The notes: generated by a model from the sequence alone, not told the origin. A stretch of 64,000 bases of DNA from Calvatia gigantea (GCA_025093985.1 JACAAK010000012.1:682001-746000), one strand, 5' to 3'; counted from the stretch's first letter, positions 1-11,114 are shown. Program-made: numbers and translations.

Positions 1-21
1 GGTGAGTTGCTTAGTCCAAAG

Positions 22-234
22 TACAGTAAGGGACAAAACCGTTCCAATGTTTTGAACTTTTCAGAAGATCAGCTCATAACTCAAGGACTACTGTGGCTGT
101 GCACTTCCTAATTTAATTGTAGATAGTCCAGTATCTTATCTAATCATATGCAAAGTATGATTATGTAATCCTTTGTTTTGGGGGAGTTATTAATTAATTA
201 ATATTTTAAGTACATTGGAACAGTTTTGTCCCTC
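22..234 (+). repeat. Left terminal inverted repeat, Tc1 copy a
   Basis: A 213-bp repeat, inverted at 1418-1630. It starts with the motif GGGACAAAACCGTTCCAATG (30-49) and ends with the inverse of nearly the same motif (213-234), so the repeat is itself bounded by a mirrored pair of probable transposase-binding motifs. Confidence 0.9.
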
Positions 235-311
235 TCAAATTCTGAGCACATGACTTCGTTTATTGCAATCAAATAAATACAAATAAAATCATGTGACCAT
301 GTAGGGTGATG

Positions 312-317
312 TATAAA
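312..317 (+). promoter_or_regulatory. TATA box of Tc1 copy a transposase
   Basis: TATAAA lies 57 bp upstream of the Met codon at 374. The same arrangement occurs in Tc1 copy b, where TATAAA near 3535 precedes the ATG at 3596. The box overlaps the more upstream in-frame ATG at 317, so that ATG could not be in a normal transcript, which favours the start at 374. Confidence 0.6.
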
Positions 318-373
318 TGGATGTGCTTATTCTCAGGTGCAAATTAACTCCCCCACTATACCTTTACAACTAT

Positions 374-1390
374 ATGCGCTCTCTTTCCTCTACTCAGACC
401 AATAGAGTCCTCTCTTACCTGGACCAAGGGAAATCTGCTCATCATATTGCTTCTATTACTGGTCTGGGAGTCAGTACTATTTCTAGGATTCGCTCCAAAC
501 ATAGATCAACACTTTCCAAATCTGTTGGTGGCCGCCCATCTAAACTTTCTCCCTCTGATATCCACTATTCTGTTCGCCTCATCACCTCTCGCAAGGCTGA
601 CAATGCCTCCCAAGTCACCAAATCACTTCAAAATGTTATTGCCCAGCCTGTATCCACCAAAACAGTGCGCAGGGCACTCAGAGGAGCTGGAATGAAGGCT
701 GTAGTCAAGCGGAAACGACCTAAACTTACTGCTGTCCATAGGAGGAAAAGGTTGGAGTGGGCAGAAGCACATGTTAACTGGACCCTGGAGGACTGGAAGA
801 GGGTTATTTGGACAGATGAGTCCAAAATCAATCGGTTTGGATCAGATGGAAGGGTTTGGGTATGGAAAAAGGCAGGAGAGGGGCTGAATGATAGATTGGT
901 TGAGGGAACAGTCAAGTTTGGTGGAGGAAATGTGATGATCTGGGGTTGTATGCTGTGGGATGGAGTGGGGTTTGCCACTAAAATTGAAGGGAAGATGGAT
1001 GCTGACCTTTATGTTCAAATTTTGGGGGATGAACTAAAGAGGAGCATCAGGTGGTATGGGAAGAATGAGGAGGATATGGTCTTCCAACAGGACAATGACC
1101 CCAAACACAAGAGCAAAAAGGCTACAAACTGGCTAGATGAGTCTGAATTGGAGGTTATGGTATGGCCCCCACAGTCTCCAGACCTTAATCCCATTGAACA
1201 TCTCTGGACTCACCTCAAGAATAAGCTGGGAGAGTATGATACTCCTCCTGATAGCATGAATACCCTATGGGAGAGGATACAAAAGGAGTGGGATGACATA
1301 GAACCAGAAGTGTGTCAGAATCTGATAGAGAGTATGCCTAGGAGGGTCCAGGCAGTTTTACAGGCCAAGGGAGCTTATACCAGGTACTAG
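374..1390 (+). CDS. Tc1-type DD34E transposase, intact (copy a)
   Basis: Predicted DNA cut-and-paste transposase of 338 aa acting on the element's own inverted repeats in the nucleus. The N-terminus has a helix-turn-helix (IASITGLGVSTISRIRSKH) and a GRPSKLS linker, followed by a second winged-helix-like region. The catalytic triad is visible as VIWTDESK (D), FQQDNDPKH (D) and SPDLNPIEHLW (E), with 34 residues between the second D and the E as in Tc1. An in-frame ATG at 317 would add 19 residues, but it sits on the TATA box and copy b starts at the position equivalent to 374. Length fits the family (about 340 aa). The copy at 30518-31534 has two amino-acid differences (R/I and R/C, the latter a CGC/TGC type change). 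No breaks are seen, so it may be functional. Confidence 0.93.
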   Translation: MRSLSSTQTNRVLSYLDQGKSAHHIASITGLGVSTISRIRSKHRSTLSKSVGGRPSKLSPSDIHYSVRLITSRKADNASQVTKSLQNVIAQPVSTKTVRRALRGAGMKAVVKRKRPKLTAVHRRKRLEWAEAHVNWTLEDWKRVIWTDESKINRFGSDGRVWVWKKAGEGLNDRLVEGTVKFGGGNVMIWGCMLWDGVGFATKIEGKMDADLYVQILGDELKRSIRWYGKNEEDMVFQQDNDPKHKSKKATNWLDESELEVMVWPPQSPDLNPIEHLWTHLKNKLGEYDTPPDSMNTLWERIQKEWDDIEPEVCQNLIESMPRRVQAVLQAKGAYTRY

Positions 1391-1417
1391 AATACCCATT
1401 TTGTATATAAATTTCAA

Positions 1418-1630
1418 GAGGGACAAAACTGTTCCAATGCACTTAAAATATTAATTAATTAATAACTCCCCTAAAACAAAGGATTACATAATCATACTTT
1501 GCATATGATTAGATAAGATACTGGACTATCTACAATTAAATTAGGAAGTGCACAGCCACAGTAGTCCTTGAGATATGAGCTGATCTTCTGAGAAGTTCAA
1601 AACATTGGAACGGTTTTGTCCCTTACTGTA
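1418..1630 (-). repeat. Right terminal inverted repeat, Tc1 copy a
   Basis: Inverted partner of 22-234, about 213 bp, ending in CTTACTGTA. It contains the same two mirrored 20-bp motifs at its inner and outer ends. Confidence 0.9.
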
Positions 1631-2029
1631 CTTTGGGGTTATGTTTGGTTAACCAATCATGTCCCAAGAATACTTCTGCTTAGTCCTGGAGCTGGACTAC
1701 TAATGCTTCAATTGTCTCTTTGTATCCCTTGATTTCTATTTCGATGGTGGCTGTTTCTGTGACCTTTCCTCCTTGGTTTGTTGTTCCATTGGCGTTGAGG
1801 GCTGTGATTTCCTGTTCTAGTTTTTTTGTGGAGATTTGTTCTTCATTTACAAGCCTTTGGCTGATGCTACTGGTGGTGTATTCTGAATCGACGATGGTGT
1901 TTACTGTGATTTCTTTGTTTGGAGTTTGAATGGTCCCTTTTAGGTTTAATTCGCACTTTCATTTCTGAGGAATTGTGTAACATTTGTCTGATATCCTAGA
2001 TACAGTTTGTTTGACTTGTGAGGTAGCAC
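1631..2029 (-). pseudogene. B' pol, protease region (broken)
   Basis: Minus-strand reading gives the aspartic-protease part of pol, with an EITVNTIVDSEYTTSSIS block and the later motif FLGHDWLTKHNPK. The active site expected as D-S-G reads D-S-E, so the catalytic glycine is changed. A stop also interrupts the frame just before AEVFLGHDW. In the relatives (C at 20306, F at 45623, B1 at 15545) the same region reads VDSG or VDLG. The frame is -1 relative to gag, as in the other B copies. The fragment ends abruptly at the Tc1 terminus at 1630. Confidence 0.75.
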
Positions 2030-2983
<954 letters not shown>

Positions 2984-3244
2984 TTACCATATCCCCAGAC
3001 TCTCCCTCTATTTGTATTAACCTCCTATTTAGACTTTCTCTTCCATTTCTTCACTATACCCTGGTTCATTATTTATTTATTAAACACATGTACTTCTACC
3101 TTTACTTCTGATGATTCATTCTGAATCATGTTCCTGTTTCACCTTTATCTTTTCTTGTCATCAAACTTCTATTCACTTGTCTCTATCTTCCTGTGACTTA
3201 TGCCCCTTCTTCTCTTCCATCTTACTCATCCCTATGACTCCATA

Positions 3245-4858
3245 TACAGTAAGGGACAAAACCCTTCCAATGATTTTGACTTTTTCATGAAATCTCAAAT
3301 AACTCAGCAACCACTAAGCCAATTCATTTCAAATTTTAAATGAAGGTAGTCATGCTTCTTATCTACAAATATGTTTAAGCATTTAATATTATACTTTGTT
3401 TCCATGGAGATATGAATTATTGAATATTATGAGTGCATTGGAAGGGTTTTGTCCCTCATCTTCTCCAGGCACATAACTCTGTTTACTGCTTTCAAACAAA
3501 TTCAAATAAAATCATATGATGAGAGTAGATTGTGTATAAAGATGAAAGCTTACTTCTCTAGGCCAAAGTAACCCAATAACTTATCTTCTGTTGACATGAA
3601 ACCTCTCTCTTCTTCTCAGATTGATCATATCCTCTTTCTCCTTGACAAAGGACATACTGCTACCCAAATTGCTTCCACTACTGGTTATTCCCTCAGTACT
3701 ATCTCTAGAGTTCGCTCTAAACATAGGCCAACAATTTCCAAATCCACTAGTAGCCGTCCAAGCAAGCTTTCCCCCTCTGATACCAAATATGCCATTCAAC
3801 TTTTCACCTCTTGCAAGGCCGATAATGCCTCTCAGGTCACAAAGGCCCTCCAAAATGTTACCAACCAGCCTGTTTCATCCAAAACAATTTGAAGGACACT
3901 CAAAAGGGCAGGGATGAAGGCTGTAGTGAAGAGAAAATGGCCTTTACTCACTAGGGTTCACAAGCAGAAGAGGCTGGTGTTTGCAAAAACATATGCAAAC
4001 TGGACTGTGGAGGACTGGAAGCAGGTAGTTTGGACAGATAAGACTAAAATCAATCGGATGGGGTCAGATGGAAGGCATTGGGTGTGGAAAACAGCAGGAG
4101 AGGGGCTTAGTGACAGGCTGGTGAATGGAACTGTCAAGTTTGGAGGAGGTTCTTGCATGATATGGGGGTGCATGCTATGGCAGGGGCCTGGCCATATACA
4201 GTACACCACACTGAAGGTACCATGGATGGTGACCTTTATGTTCACATTTTGGATGACAAACTTTACCAAAGTCTCAAGAAATACAGGAAGAAGAAGTGGC
4301 AAGTCCTTTTCCAACAGGACAATGACCCCAAACACACAAGCAAAAAAGCAAAAATGTGGCTTGAAAACAGTGGTTTAAAGGTTATGGAGTGGCCACCACA
4401 GTCCCCAGACCTTAATCCCATTGAACAGCTCTGGACTTATGTCAAAAACAGGCTAGAAGAGTATGAAAACTACCCTTCCAGCATAACTGAACTCAGAGAA
4501 AGGGTGGATATAGAATGGGGCAAAATTCCTGTATCAGTGTGTCAGAATTTGATAGAGAGTATGCCTAGGAGGGTTCAGGCTGTTTTACAGGCCAAAGGGG
4601 GCTATACAAAGTACTAGAGAACTGATTTTGTGTAGTTTCAGACAGAGGGACAAAACCCTTCCAATGGACTCATAATGTTGATTAATCCATATCACCACAG
4701 GAACTTAATATTACATAATGCTGTTTATACCTATTTGTAGATAAGATACAAGACTACCTACATTTAAATTCTGAAGTGGATACCTTTACTGGTTGCTGAG
4801 TTATTTGAGATTTCATGAAAAAGTCAAAATCATTGGAAGGGTTTTGTCCCTTACTGTA
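3245..4858 (+). mobile_element. Tc1/mariner transposon, copy b (related family, inactivated)
   Basis: A 1614-bp element including the TA target duplication (3245-3246, 4857-4858), inserted in the 5' LTR of A. Termini match copy a (CAGTAAGGGACAAAAC), but the inner sequence is diverged, so this is a sister family. Inverted repeats are about 213 bp (3245-3457 and 4645-4858) and again end in mirrored GGGACAAAACCCTTCCAATG motifs. The uninterrupted LTR at 25674-26301 supplies the exact empty site. Confidence 0.93.
3596..4617 (+). pseudogene. Tc1 transposase, broken (copy b)
   Basis: Related to the 338-aa transposase of copies a and c. The reading frame starts at ATG 3596 (MKPLSSSQ) about 58 bp after a TATAAA. 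It is broken at 3890 by a TGA where the relatives have Arg (consistent with CGA to TGA), and by a frameshift near 4190-4205 between GCMLWQG and the DGDLYVHILDDKL block. The first catalytic motif reads WTDKTK instead of WTDESK. The second (FQQDNDPKH) and third (SPDLNPIEQLW) are intact. The element could move only with transposase supplied by another copy. Confidence 0.88.
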
Positions 4859-5215
4859 TTACCAATTAACCCATAGTAGTTCCCATTGACTCATATCTAT
4901 TTACTACGTAAATTCCCATCTTTTATCCATAACTAGTATATAACTTAAGTAGTACCCATGTATTACCTCAGGTTATTCTAGTAACAAGCTTCCTTATCTT
5001 CGCTTGTCTGCTACAAGGTTAACAACCTTAGGGACTGCAGTGACACTTAACTTGGATTTCTCAGGCAAGCACAAGCTTCTACTTGAGGGAGCAATCTGAA
5101 GCCTGCACAGAGATCATTGAGACTTGTCAAATACTCCTGGGCTATAGCATTGAACCTCTCCCTGAGTGAAGATGATCCAGGCCCAGTTGTAAAGTAAGGT
5201 AATGCATGTAACATA

Positions 5216-5225
5216 AGAATAACCT
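5216..5225 (+). promoter_or_regulatory. Primer-binding site of element A (self-priming type)
   Basis: AGAATAACCT starts three bases after the 5' LTR. It is the exact reverse complement of AGGTTATTCT in the LTR (4970-4979), which lies 33 bp after the TATATAA box, where transcription should begin. No TGG-type tRNA match is present. This is the layout of the Tf1 self-priming mechanism. Confidence 0.6.
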
Positions 5226-5728
5226 CACCCCTTCTCTCGTTTCTACATGACTCTTGTTTCTTACAGCCAGCTTCTGCTGATTATTCCTCTGTCCAGTTGA
5301 CATTGAGAAGCCTTCCCAGTAATAGGGTTAAGAAGAGTAGAACTTCGGGTCTACTAGTTTGTTTTATCCATCCTCCACCAAACAGTGTCGAGAAGAGTGG
5401 GACTGTTCACTACTAGTCTTGTTACTTTTTCTTATCCTCCATATATCTGACATGTAGAGAAGCCTCCGCACAACTGTGTTGAGTAGAGCAGGCCTAGTCA
5501 CTGCTATCTGTTTTTTTCACCACATCACAAAAAGGGAAATGTCCCTCACACCCCCCTTCCTCATCTCCAGAATGATCATTCCATACACCAACCCAACAAT
5601 CCTTTGAACCTCCTACTACACCACTACCCCAATGTACCCATAAACCAGAAGGACCTTCAGCACTGTTCTTAGAAAGAATCTATCACACCCTACATACTAG
5701 ATCACAAAAACCGAAATTACTACAAGAA
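5226..5728 (+). other. Leader of element A
   Basis: Untranslated stretch between primer site and gag. It contains three loosely related segments of about 60-70 bp (near 5305-5370, 5385-5425 and 5455-5510), each reading like GAGAAG followed by GAGTAG/GAAGAGTGG and an ACTAG/CTACTAG block. A pyrimidine/A-rich stretch follows from 5515. No clear ATG in the gag frame was found, so the gag start is uncertain. Confidence 0.4.
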
Positions 5729-7314
5729 TTGCCTGCACCTACAAGAAAATCCACTGAACCTGAACTGCCAAAGCCCTTACAAAGTGGCAAATTTGACTAT
5801 TTTCAATCCGATTCGCCTGAGCAGGGCCCACCTCAAGAATTGCCACTACAGACACCATCTAGAGCCGCATCCCCCTCCCAATTCAGAATCGAAAACCCCC
5901 AAACCTTACTATCTATCCTTGAAGACGATGCGGATGATGAAATGTTCCATCAGCTGCCTGAACATCCACTTGAATTCCAAGACATCCTTAATCAAGAAGG
6001 AACCCACCTTTTATACACTCCAGACACCCTCAAATACCCAGACATCCCTGGCTTTGAATTACAAGAGCCAATTCATCCAGAAATCGAAAATATGGCTACT
6101 TCAACTCAAACACAAACTGAAACTAACATTGAACCAACCAATCAATCCCAACCTCAATCAGGAGCCACAACTCCCATCTTTGGAATTGGACGACGAAGGC
6201 CTCCAGAAGAAGATCCTCCCTAGAGAGGTTGACAAGAAAAAGCACCCTCTCCCTCCCTCCTCCATCACAAAACTCCAGCCATAATTCATCCACTCCATCC
6301 TCTTTCTCTCTTGGAAGAGAAGAAGGAGGTCGACGAAGACATCATACTCCCGCCATTCAATTTGTAGGAAACAATGGAAACTCAAAAGAAATTGGACAAA
6401 AGCCTCCTAATTTTGACAGAACAAACCCAAGGTTCAAAACCTGGTGGATGCTAGTCAAGAACTACCTCAAAATGAATCCTAGAGCATTTACGGATGACCA
6501 ACGACAGATCAGATTTGTCCTTGGCCTCATGGTTGAAGAAAAAGCAGGATCCTGGTCTGAGCAATACTATAAAAGCCAAATTACTAATGCTCAAGGAAGA
6601 CCCATCCCCTGGAGATACTCTACATTCGAAGAATTTGAAATTGAAATTTTAAAACACTTTACCCCAGTTGATGAACAAATCACAGCACAAAGACAATGGT
6701 ACAAATTGAAACAAAACAAATCTTCTGCTGCAGACTTCAACCTCGAATTCCAACACCTCGCCTCTATTGGAGGAATACAGGACAATGAAGCATTAATCAA
6801 ACAATACAAACGTGGACTCAATCCTTCTCTGGCAAGAGAGGTATGGACTAGGAAGGAAGGACCACCCAAAACTATTGTGGAATGGTACATAGATGCAGTA
6901 TGACAAGACTCAGTCAATCATCAAGCTGATGCAATGTGGCCTCAAAACTTTCCCCAAAACCCAACTCCTTACCAACCACCACGGTTCCCCCAACAGAACC
7001 ACTACACTCATTTTCAACCAAACCACCAACCCCCATGAACAATACACGAAATACAAACAGAGCCACAAGATTTTTATGAGCCACTTTATGAAGATGAAGA
7101 ACTGTATTACCCTGAACAGGAATTGGACCACCTATATGAAACTCATGATCTGGATGACCCCAAACTACAATTAAACGCTGTATTCACCACTGAGCAAGTC
7201 ACTCGCTACAAAGCTGGAAAATGCATAGGTTGTGGAAAATTTGGACACCTTATCAACAATTGTCCAAACCCTGATCCAAATCTGTCTAAGGAAAAGCCAC
7301 CTCCAAGACAACCT

Positions 7315-7545
7315 TGTTGTGACGAGGTATCCTGTAGTAGTAATGTAATCATAGAAAATTTTAATTGACCAGATGGGGGATCGAACCCCAGACCTTCCGG
7401 ACATATACCAGATGCTCTACCATTGAGCTATCAGGTCGTACTGGTTCCCAGTGGTTGCCCACCCATACACTGACGTAAGGCATGTAATGCCTTGTGAGCC
7501 TGTGCGTTTGTAGGTGGGGGATGACCGGATTCACTATCCACAACA
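7315..7545 (-). mobile_element. 231-bp LTR-like unit carrying a tRNA-like sequence
   Basis: Bounded by TGTTGTG and CACAACA and by a perfect 5-bp target duplication AACCT (7310-7314, 7546-7550), the signature of an LTR-retroelement integrase. There is no coding sequence. On the minus strand it holds a tRNA-like cloverleaf (7437-7366) followed by a TTTT run. It resembles a solo LTR, possibly of a TRIM-like short element, with an internal polymerase III promoter. No other copy is in the window, so family membership cannot be tested here. Confidence 0.7.
7366..7437 (-). tRNA. tRNA-like sequence inside the LTR-like unit
   Basis: The 72-nt minus-strand sequence folds as a complete cloverleaf: acceptor stem GACCTGA/TCTGGTC with one T-T mismatch, D stem GCTC/GAGC, anticodon stem TCTGG/CCGGA, variable AGGTC, T stem TGGGG/CCCCA with loop TTCGATC, and discriminator A. 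The A box TAGCTCAATGG and B box GGTTCGATCCC fit the polymerase III consensus. A TTTT terminator (7355-7358 on the plus strand as AAAA) follows. The anticodon loop TATATGT has A where U33 is expected, so it is unlikely to be a normal decoding tRNA, and no amino acid is assigned. Confidence 0.6.
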
Positions 7546-7889
7546 AACCTAACCCTCCACAATGAAGATTCATGCAACCACCTCAATATGCACAACCATC
7601 ATGACCTCAATCTTCTAGAAACTACTCTGGTGCCACCCCCAGCCAAACCCAAAAAATCTCTGTACTCGATATCCAGGCTATGATCAGAGAACTCCCAACT
7701 GATGAACAAATGGAATTCAGAGAAGCCTATATCTCTGACCTAATGCTCAAACCCTTTGGGAATTTTTGAAGGTGTCACCCGATCCTGAAAAGGAATCGCT
7801 GGGTGACCCACAAATCAACCTAATTAAACTCCCTACCTCAAACAACAAAGCGTCAATTTTCCTCCCTATTGAACTCAATCAGAACCACC

Positions 7890-10805
7890 TATGAAATATC
7901 CCAGTCACCATCTTGATTGACTCTGGAGCCCAAGGAAATTTCATTTCCTCAAAATTTACAAACACTTATGGATTACAAACATATACCATTGACCAACCCA
8001 TCAAAGTATCTAATGCAGATGGAACTCCTAATGAAAACAGATCAATTTATGAAAGCATCAAACTGAATGCCCTAATCAATGGAAAGCAGTGTCACTTTGA
8101 AGCCTATGTCTCAGGAATAGGATCCAAAGATCTAATCCTAGGATACTCTTGGCTACAACAAACAAACCCGGACATACTGGACAACTCAAGAGTTCAATTG
8201 GCGAAACAATGACCATATCATACCCCTAATTGCGAAATCTACAAATGGACCCACCACCATTAATGAAATTGCCTTAGACATCCATGGAATGAACAATATC
8301 AAATGCTACACCTATCTAGATGAAGACTTTGACCCACTGGCAGTAAAAGTCTTTGAAGCAATTGTTCATTCTGAAGAACCTAAACTCTCAATCGAAGAAC
8401 TCAAGCTTTACTTGGAAAATGTCAATTTCGATGAATTTCATCTGGAACACAAACTCTACAGAATCACTCAAACTCTGCATGAACTCAAAATCAATACAAA
8501 AATTACCCAGGCTACTAGCCTTGCACAGAAATCAACTCCAAAACGTGATACAAAGTTACCCAGGAAATACAAGAAATTCACATTACTCTTCAACACCAAG
8601 AAATCTGAGTGATTTCCCCCGACAAGACCATATGATCACAAGATTGAACTTCTAGACACCTTCAAACCAGAACTAGGAAAGATGTATCCCCTGTCACCCC
8701 TTGAAACTGAAGAACTCAAGAAGTTCATACATGAAAACCTCTGAAAAGGGTATATCTGAGAATCTGAATCTCCCATGGCCTCATCCTTCTTCTTTGTAGG
8801 AAAGAAGGACAGAAAACTCTGGCCATGTCAGGACTATTGTTACCTGAATAAACATACCAAGAAGAATGTGTACCCCATTCCCATGATAACAACCATTATG
8901 GATAAACTTCAAGGAGCAAAACTATTCACTAAAATGGATGTCCGACTCAGATACAATAACATCCAGATTCAGAAAGGAGATCAATGGAAAGCTGCCTTTA
9001 AAACTCCAATTGGACTTTATGAACCAAACGTCATGTTCTTTGGAATGTGCAATTCTCCAGCCACTTTCCAAAAGATGATGGATACCATATTTGCAAAAAT
9101 GCTGGACAAAGGAGGAATCATAATCTATATAGACAACATCCTCATCTATGCAAAAACACAGGAAAAAATGGATCACCTTACTCTGGAAGCACTCCAAATC
9201 CTGAAACTAGAAAAATGCGAATTTGACAAAACCCATTTAGAATATCTTGGCATGATAATCTCCCCCAACAAGATTGAAATGGACAATACCAAACTCCATG
9301 GAATTGAAGAATGGCCTTTACCCCACACTACCCACAATGTCAGAAAATTTATGGGATTCTGCAACTTCTACCAAAAATTCATACATTGCTATGCCGACAT
9401 CTCTAGACTGCTCAATGCTCTCCTGTCTAAAACAAAGAAATTTGAATGGGAAAACAAAGCAAATGAAGCCTTCAACTGACTAAAATCCAAATTCATGAAG
9501 AAATCTATTCTGCTAATGCCAGACCAAATGAAACCATTCTTTATCGAAACTGATGCCTTGAAATATGCTTTAGGAGCAGTTCTATCACAACAAGATACAA
9601 ATGGAAACTACCATCCAGTAGCTTTCCTCTCCAAAGCATTCAACCCCACCCAATGCAACTACAAAATACACAATAGAGAACTCCTTGCCATAATCACTGC
9701 ATTAGAAGAATGGCGACACTACCTAGAAGGAGCCCAACATCATATAATCATACGAACTGATCACAAGAATCTCACCTTTTGGAGAAAACCCCAAAATATC
9801 TCCAGAAGACAAGCCCAATGGCTCAGATTCCTCATGCACTTTGACTTCACAATTGAATATGTCCCTGGAACCAAAATACCCATTGCTGATGCCCTCTCAC
9901 ATTGACCAGACCACACCCCAGATGATGACAATGACAACAAAAATGTTACTGTCTTACCTGAGGAAGTATTCCTCAACGAAATCATCATATTACCAAACGA
10001 ACTATTCATCTCCTTGGTCAATCAAGAACTACAGAAGAATATCATACAATCATCCAAATATGATGAAATCACTATGGAAGCCATGAAACAACTTCTATCG
10101 GAATCCCCAGAAGCAATCAACTCAAAATACAGAATAATTCCCATGTCATCTGGAAACCTCATGACATTTGAAGGGAAAATAATTATCCCAGAAGATATGG
10201 AACTCTGCCAACACATTATTCAATGATACCATGACCACCCTTCTGCCGGACACCCTGGTGAACAAGAAACCTATTGCTTAGCCAAGACCGAAGTATATTG
10301 GCCAGGAATGAGCACCTTCGTATGAAACTATGTCAGAGGATGCAGCGAATGCCAACAATTTAAAATTAACCAAAACCCTTCCCACCCCCCATTACAACCA
10401 ATACCACCACTGATATCCACCAGACCATTCGCTCACATCACTATGGATTTACTTACAGACTTACCTAAATCCCGCAGATTTGACTCAATTCTGTCCATAG
10501 TGGACCATGGACTTATGAAGGGGGTAATTCTCACTCCTTGTACAAAGGAAATCACAGCCAAAGGAATCGCCAATATAATTATAGACAAAGTCTACACCAG
10601 ATTTGGACTACCGGACAAAATAATCTCTGACTGTGACTCCAGATTCTGGGCAAATTCCAGTCAAGCTCTCATGAAACGACTTGGAATCACCCAATCATTC
10701 TCATCAGCCTACCACCCTCAATCTGATGGAACAACGGAATGATTCAACCAGGAAATTGCAGTATACCTGTCTATCTACTGTATAGGAAACCTCTCTACCT
10801 GGTCC
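7890..10805 (+). pseudogene. Element A pol: protease, RT, RNase H, integrase (broken)
   Basis: Order of domains: aspartic protease (IDSGAQGNFISS near 7913, ILGYSWLQQ near 8135); reverse transcriptase about 8613-9400 (PMASSFFFVGKKDRKLWPCQ, MDVRLRYNNIQI, FGMCNSPATFQKMM, box YIDN); RNase H about 9530-9900 (FIETDALKYALGAVLSQ, RTDHKNLTFW); integrase from about 10210 with zinc finger YHDHPSAGHPG..CSECQ and core residues in MDLLTDLP, ISDCDSRFW and YHPQSDGTTE. The RT active box reads YIDN rather than YIDD. Stops such as TGA at 9478, 9903, 10224, 10325 and 10741 fall on Trp/Arg positions. There are also frameshifts between protease and RT. Integrase is cut at 10805 by element B1 and resumes at 16777. 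Confidence 0.85.
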
Positions 10806-10810
10806 GAAGC

Positions 10811-11114
10811 TGTTATGACCTTAGTCTGAGTTAACCTCAGGTTGCAACTTAGGCTAAGACTTGAGGGCAAGTAAGGGGAGAGGAACTAAGTGGTTAAGCG
10901 TACCAAATACAGGAGTGTGTATGTATGCTTAAATACAGCAAGCATCCAGTTGAATGGATGGAGGTACTACATGAAACGTCCGATGATAATGGCGCAGTAA
11001 TACTATGAGTCAATACTTGGAGATCGCTGGGCTAGAATAGATGAAACAGGCATGATATAGGGAAGGAATGTAGACAAGTGCGGATCAGACAGGAATAGTC
11101 GAAAGTTCACAACA
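10811..11114 (-). repeat. 3' LTR of B1
   Basis: 304 bp from TGTTATGACC to TTCACAACA on the plus strand. The purine-rich stretch just inside on the minus strand (GAGTGGAGGG) is the likely polypurine tract. A small inverted repeat CCATCC/GGATGG is conserved in all B-type LTRs. Confidence 0.92.

Larger units (their letters stand above)
22..1630 (+). mobile_element. Tc1/mariner transposon, copy a
   Basis: A 1609-bp element bounded by TA dinucleotides (22-23 and 1629-1630) with termini CAGTAAGGGAC/GTCCCTTACTG and terminal inverted repeats of about 213 bp (22-234 and 1418-1630). It carries one open transposase gene. A second copy of the same length lies inverted at 30278-31886. Its flanks are both B' pol sequence but come from two different places in that gene (RT on the left, protease on the right). 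The open reading frame and the near-identity with copy c suggest recent activity. Confidence 0.93.
5729..7700 (+). pseudogene. Element A gag (broken)
   Basis: A proline/glutamine-rich N-terminal part (5729-6223) is followed, after one frameshift, by the capsid core at 6229-6903 (PPNFDRTNPRFKTWWMLVKN, then WYKLKQNKSSAADFNLEFQ), typical of Retrotrans_gag. The same frame continues through TGA codons at 6901 and about 7036, where Trp or Arg is expected, to one CCHC knuckle, CIGCGKFGHLINNC (about 7215-7260). The frame is then cut by the 231-bp unit at 7315-7545 and resumes at 7551 in a poorly conserved tail. It would assemble the particle and bind RNA, but at least two stops and a frameshift make it non-functional. 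The true start is not visible. Confidence 0.75.

Noticed and set aside
317..373. Transposase start at 317 (and 31591 in copy c).
   Set aside because: It overlaps the TATA box, and copy b has its ATG at the position equivalent to 374.
447..978. Overlapping open frames in Tc1 elements, gag and pol genes in other frames (for example 447-695, 628-978, 19130-19753 minus).
   Set aside because: They are shadows of the real coding frames, recur wherever the same element recurs, and have no family motif.
7366..7437. A functional decoding tRNA gene.
   Set aside because: Position 33 is A instead of U, there is a mismatch in the acceptor stem, and it lies inside a unit with LTR-like ends and target duplication. 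Called tRNA-like only.
10811..11114. ORF3 of family B as an envelope gene (errantivirus-like).
   Set aside because: No signal peptide, transmembrane segment, furin-like site or Cys pattern. Position alone is not enough.
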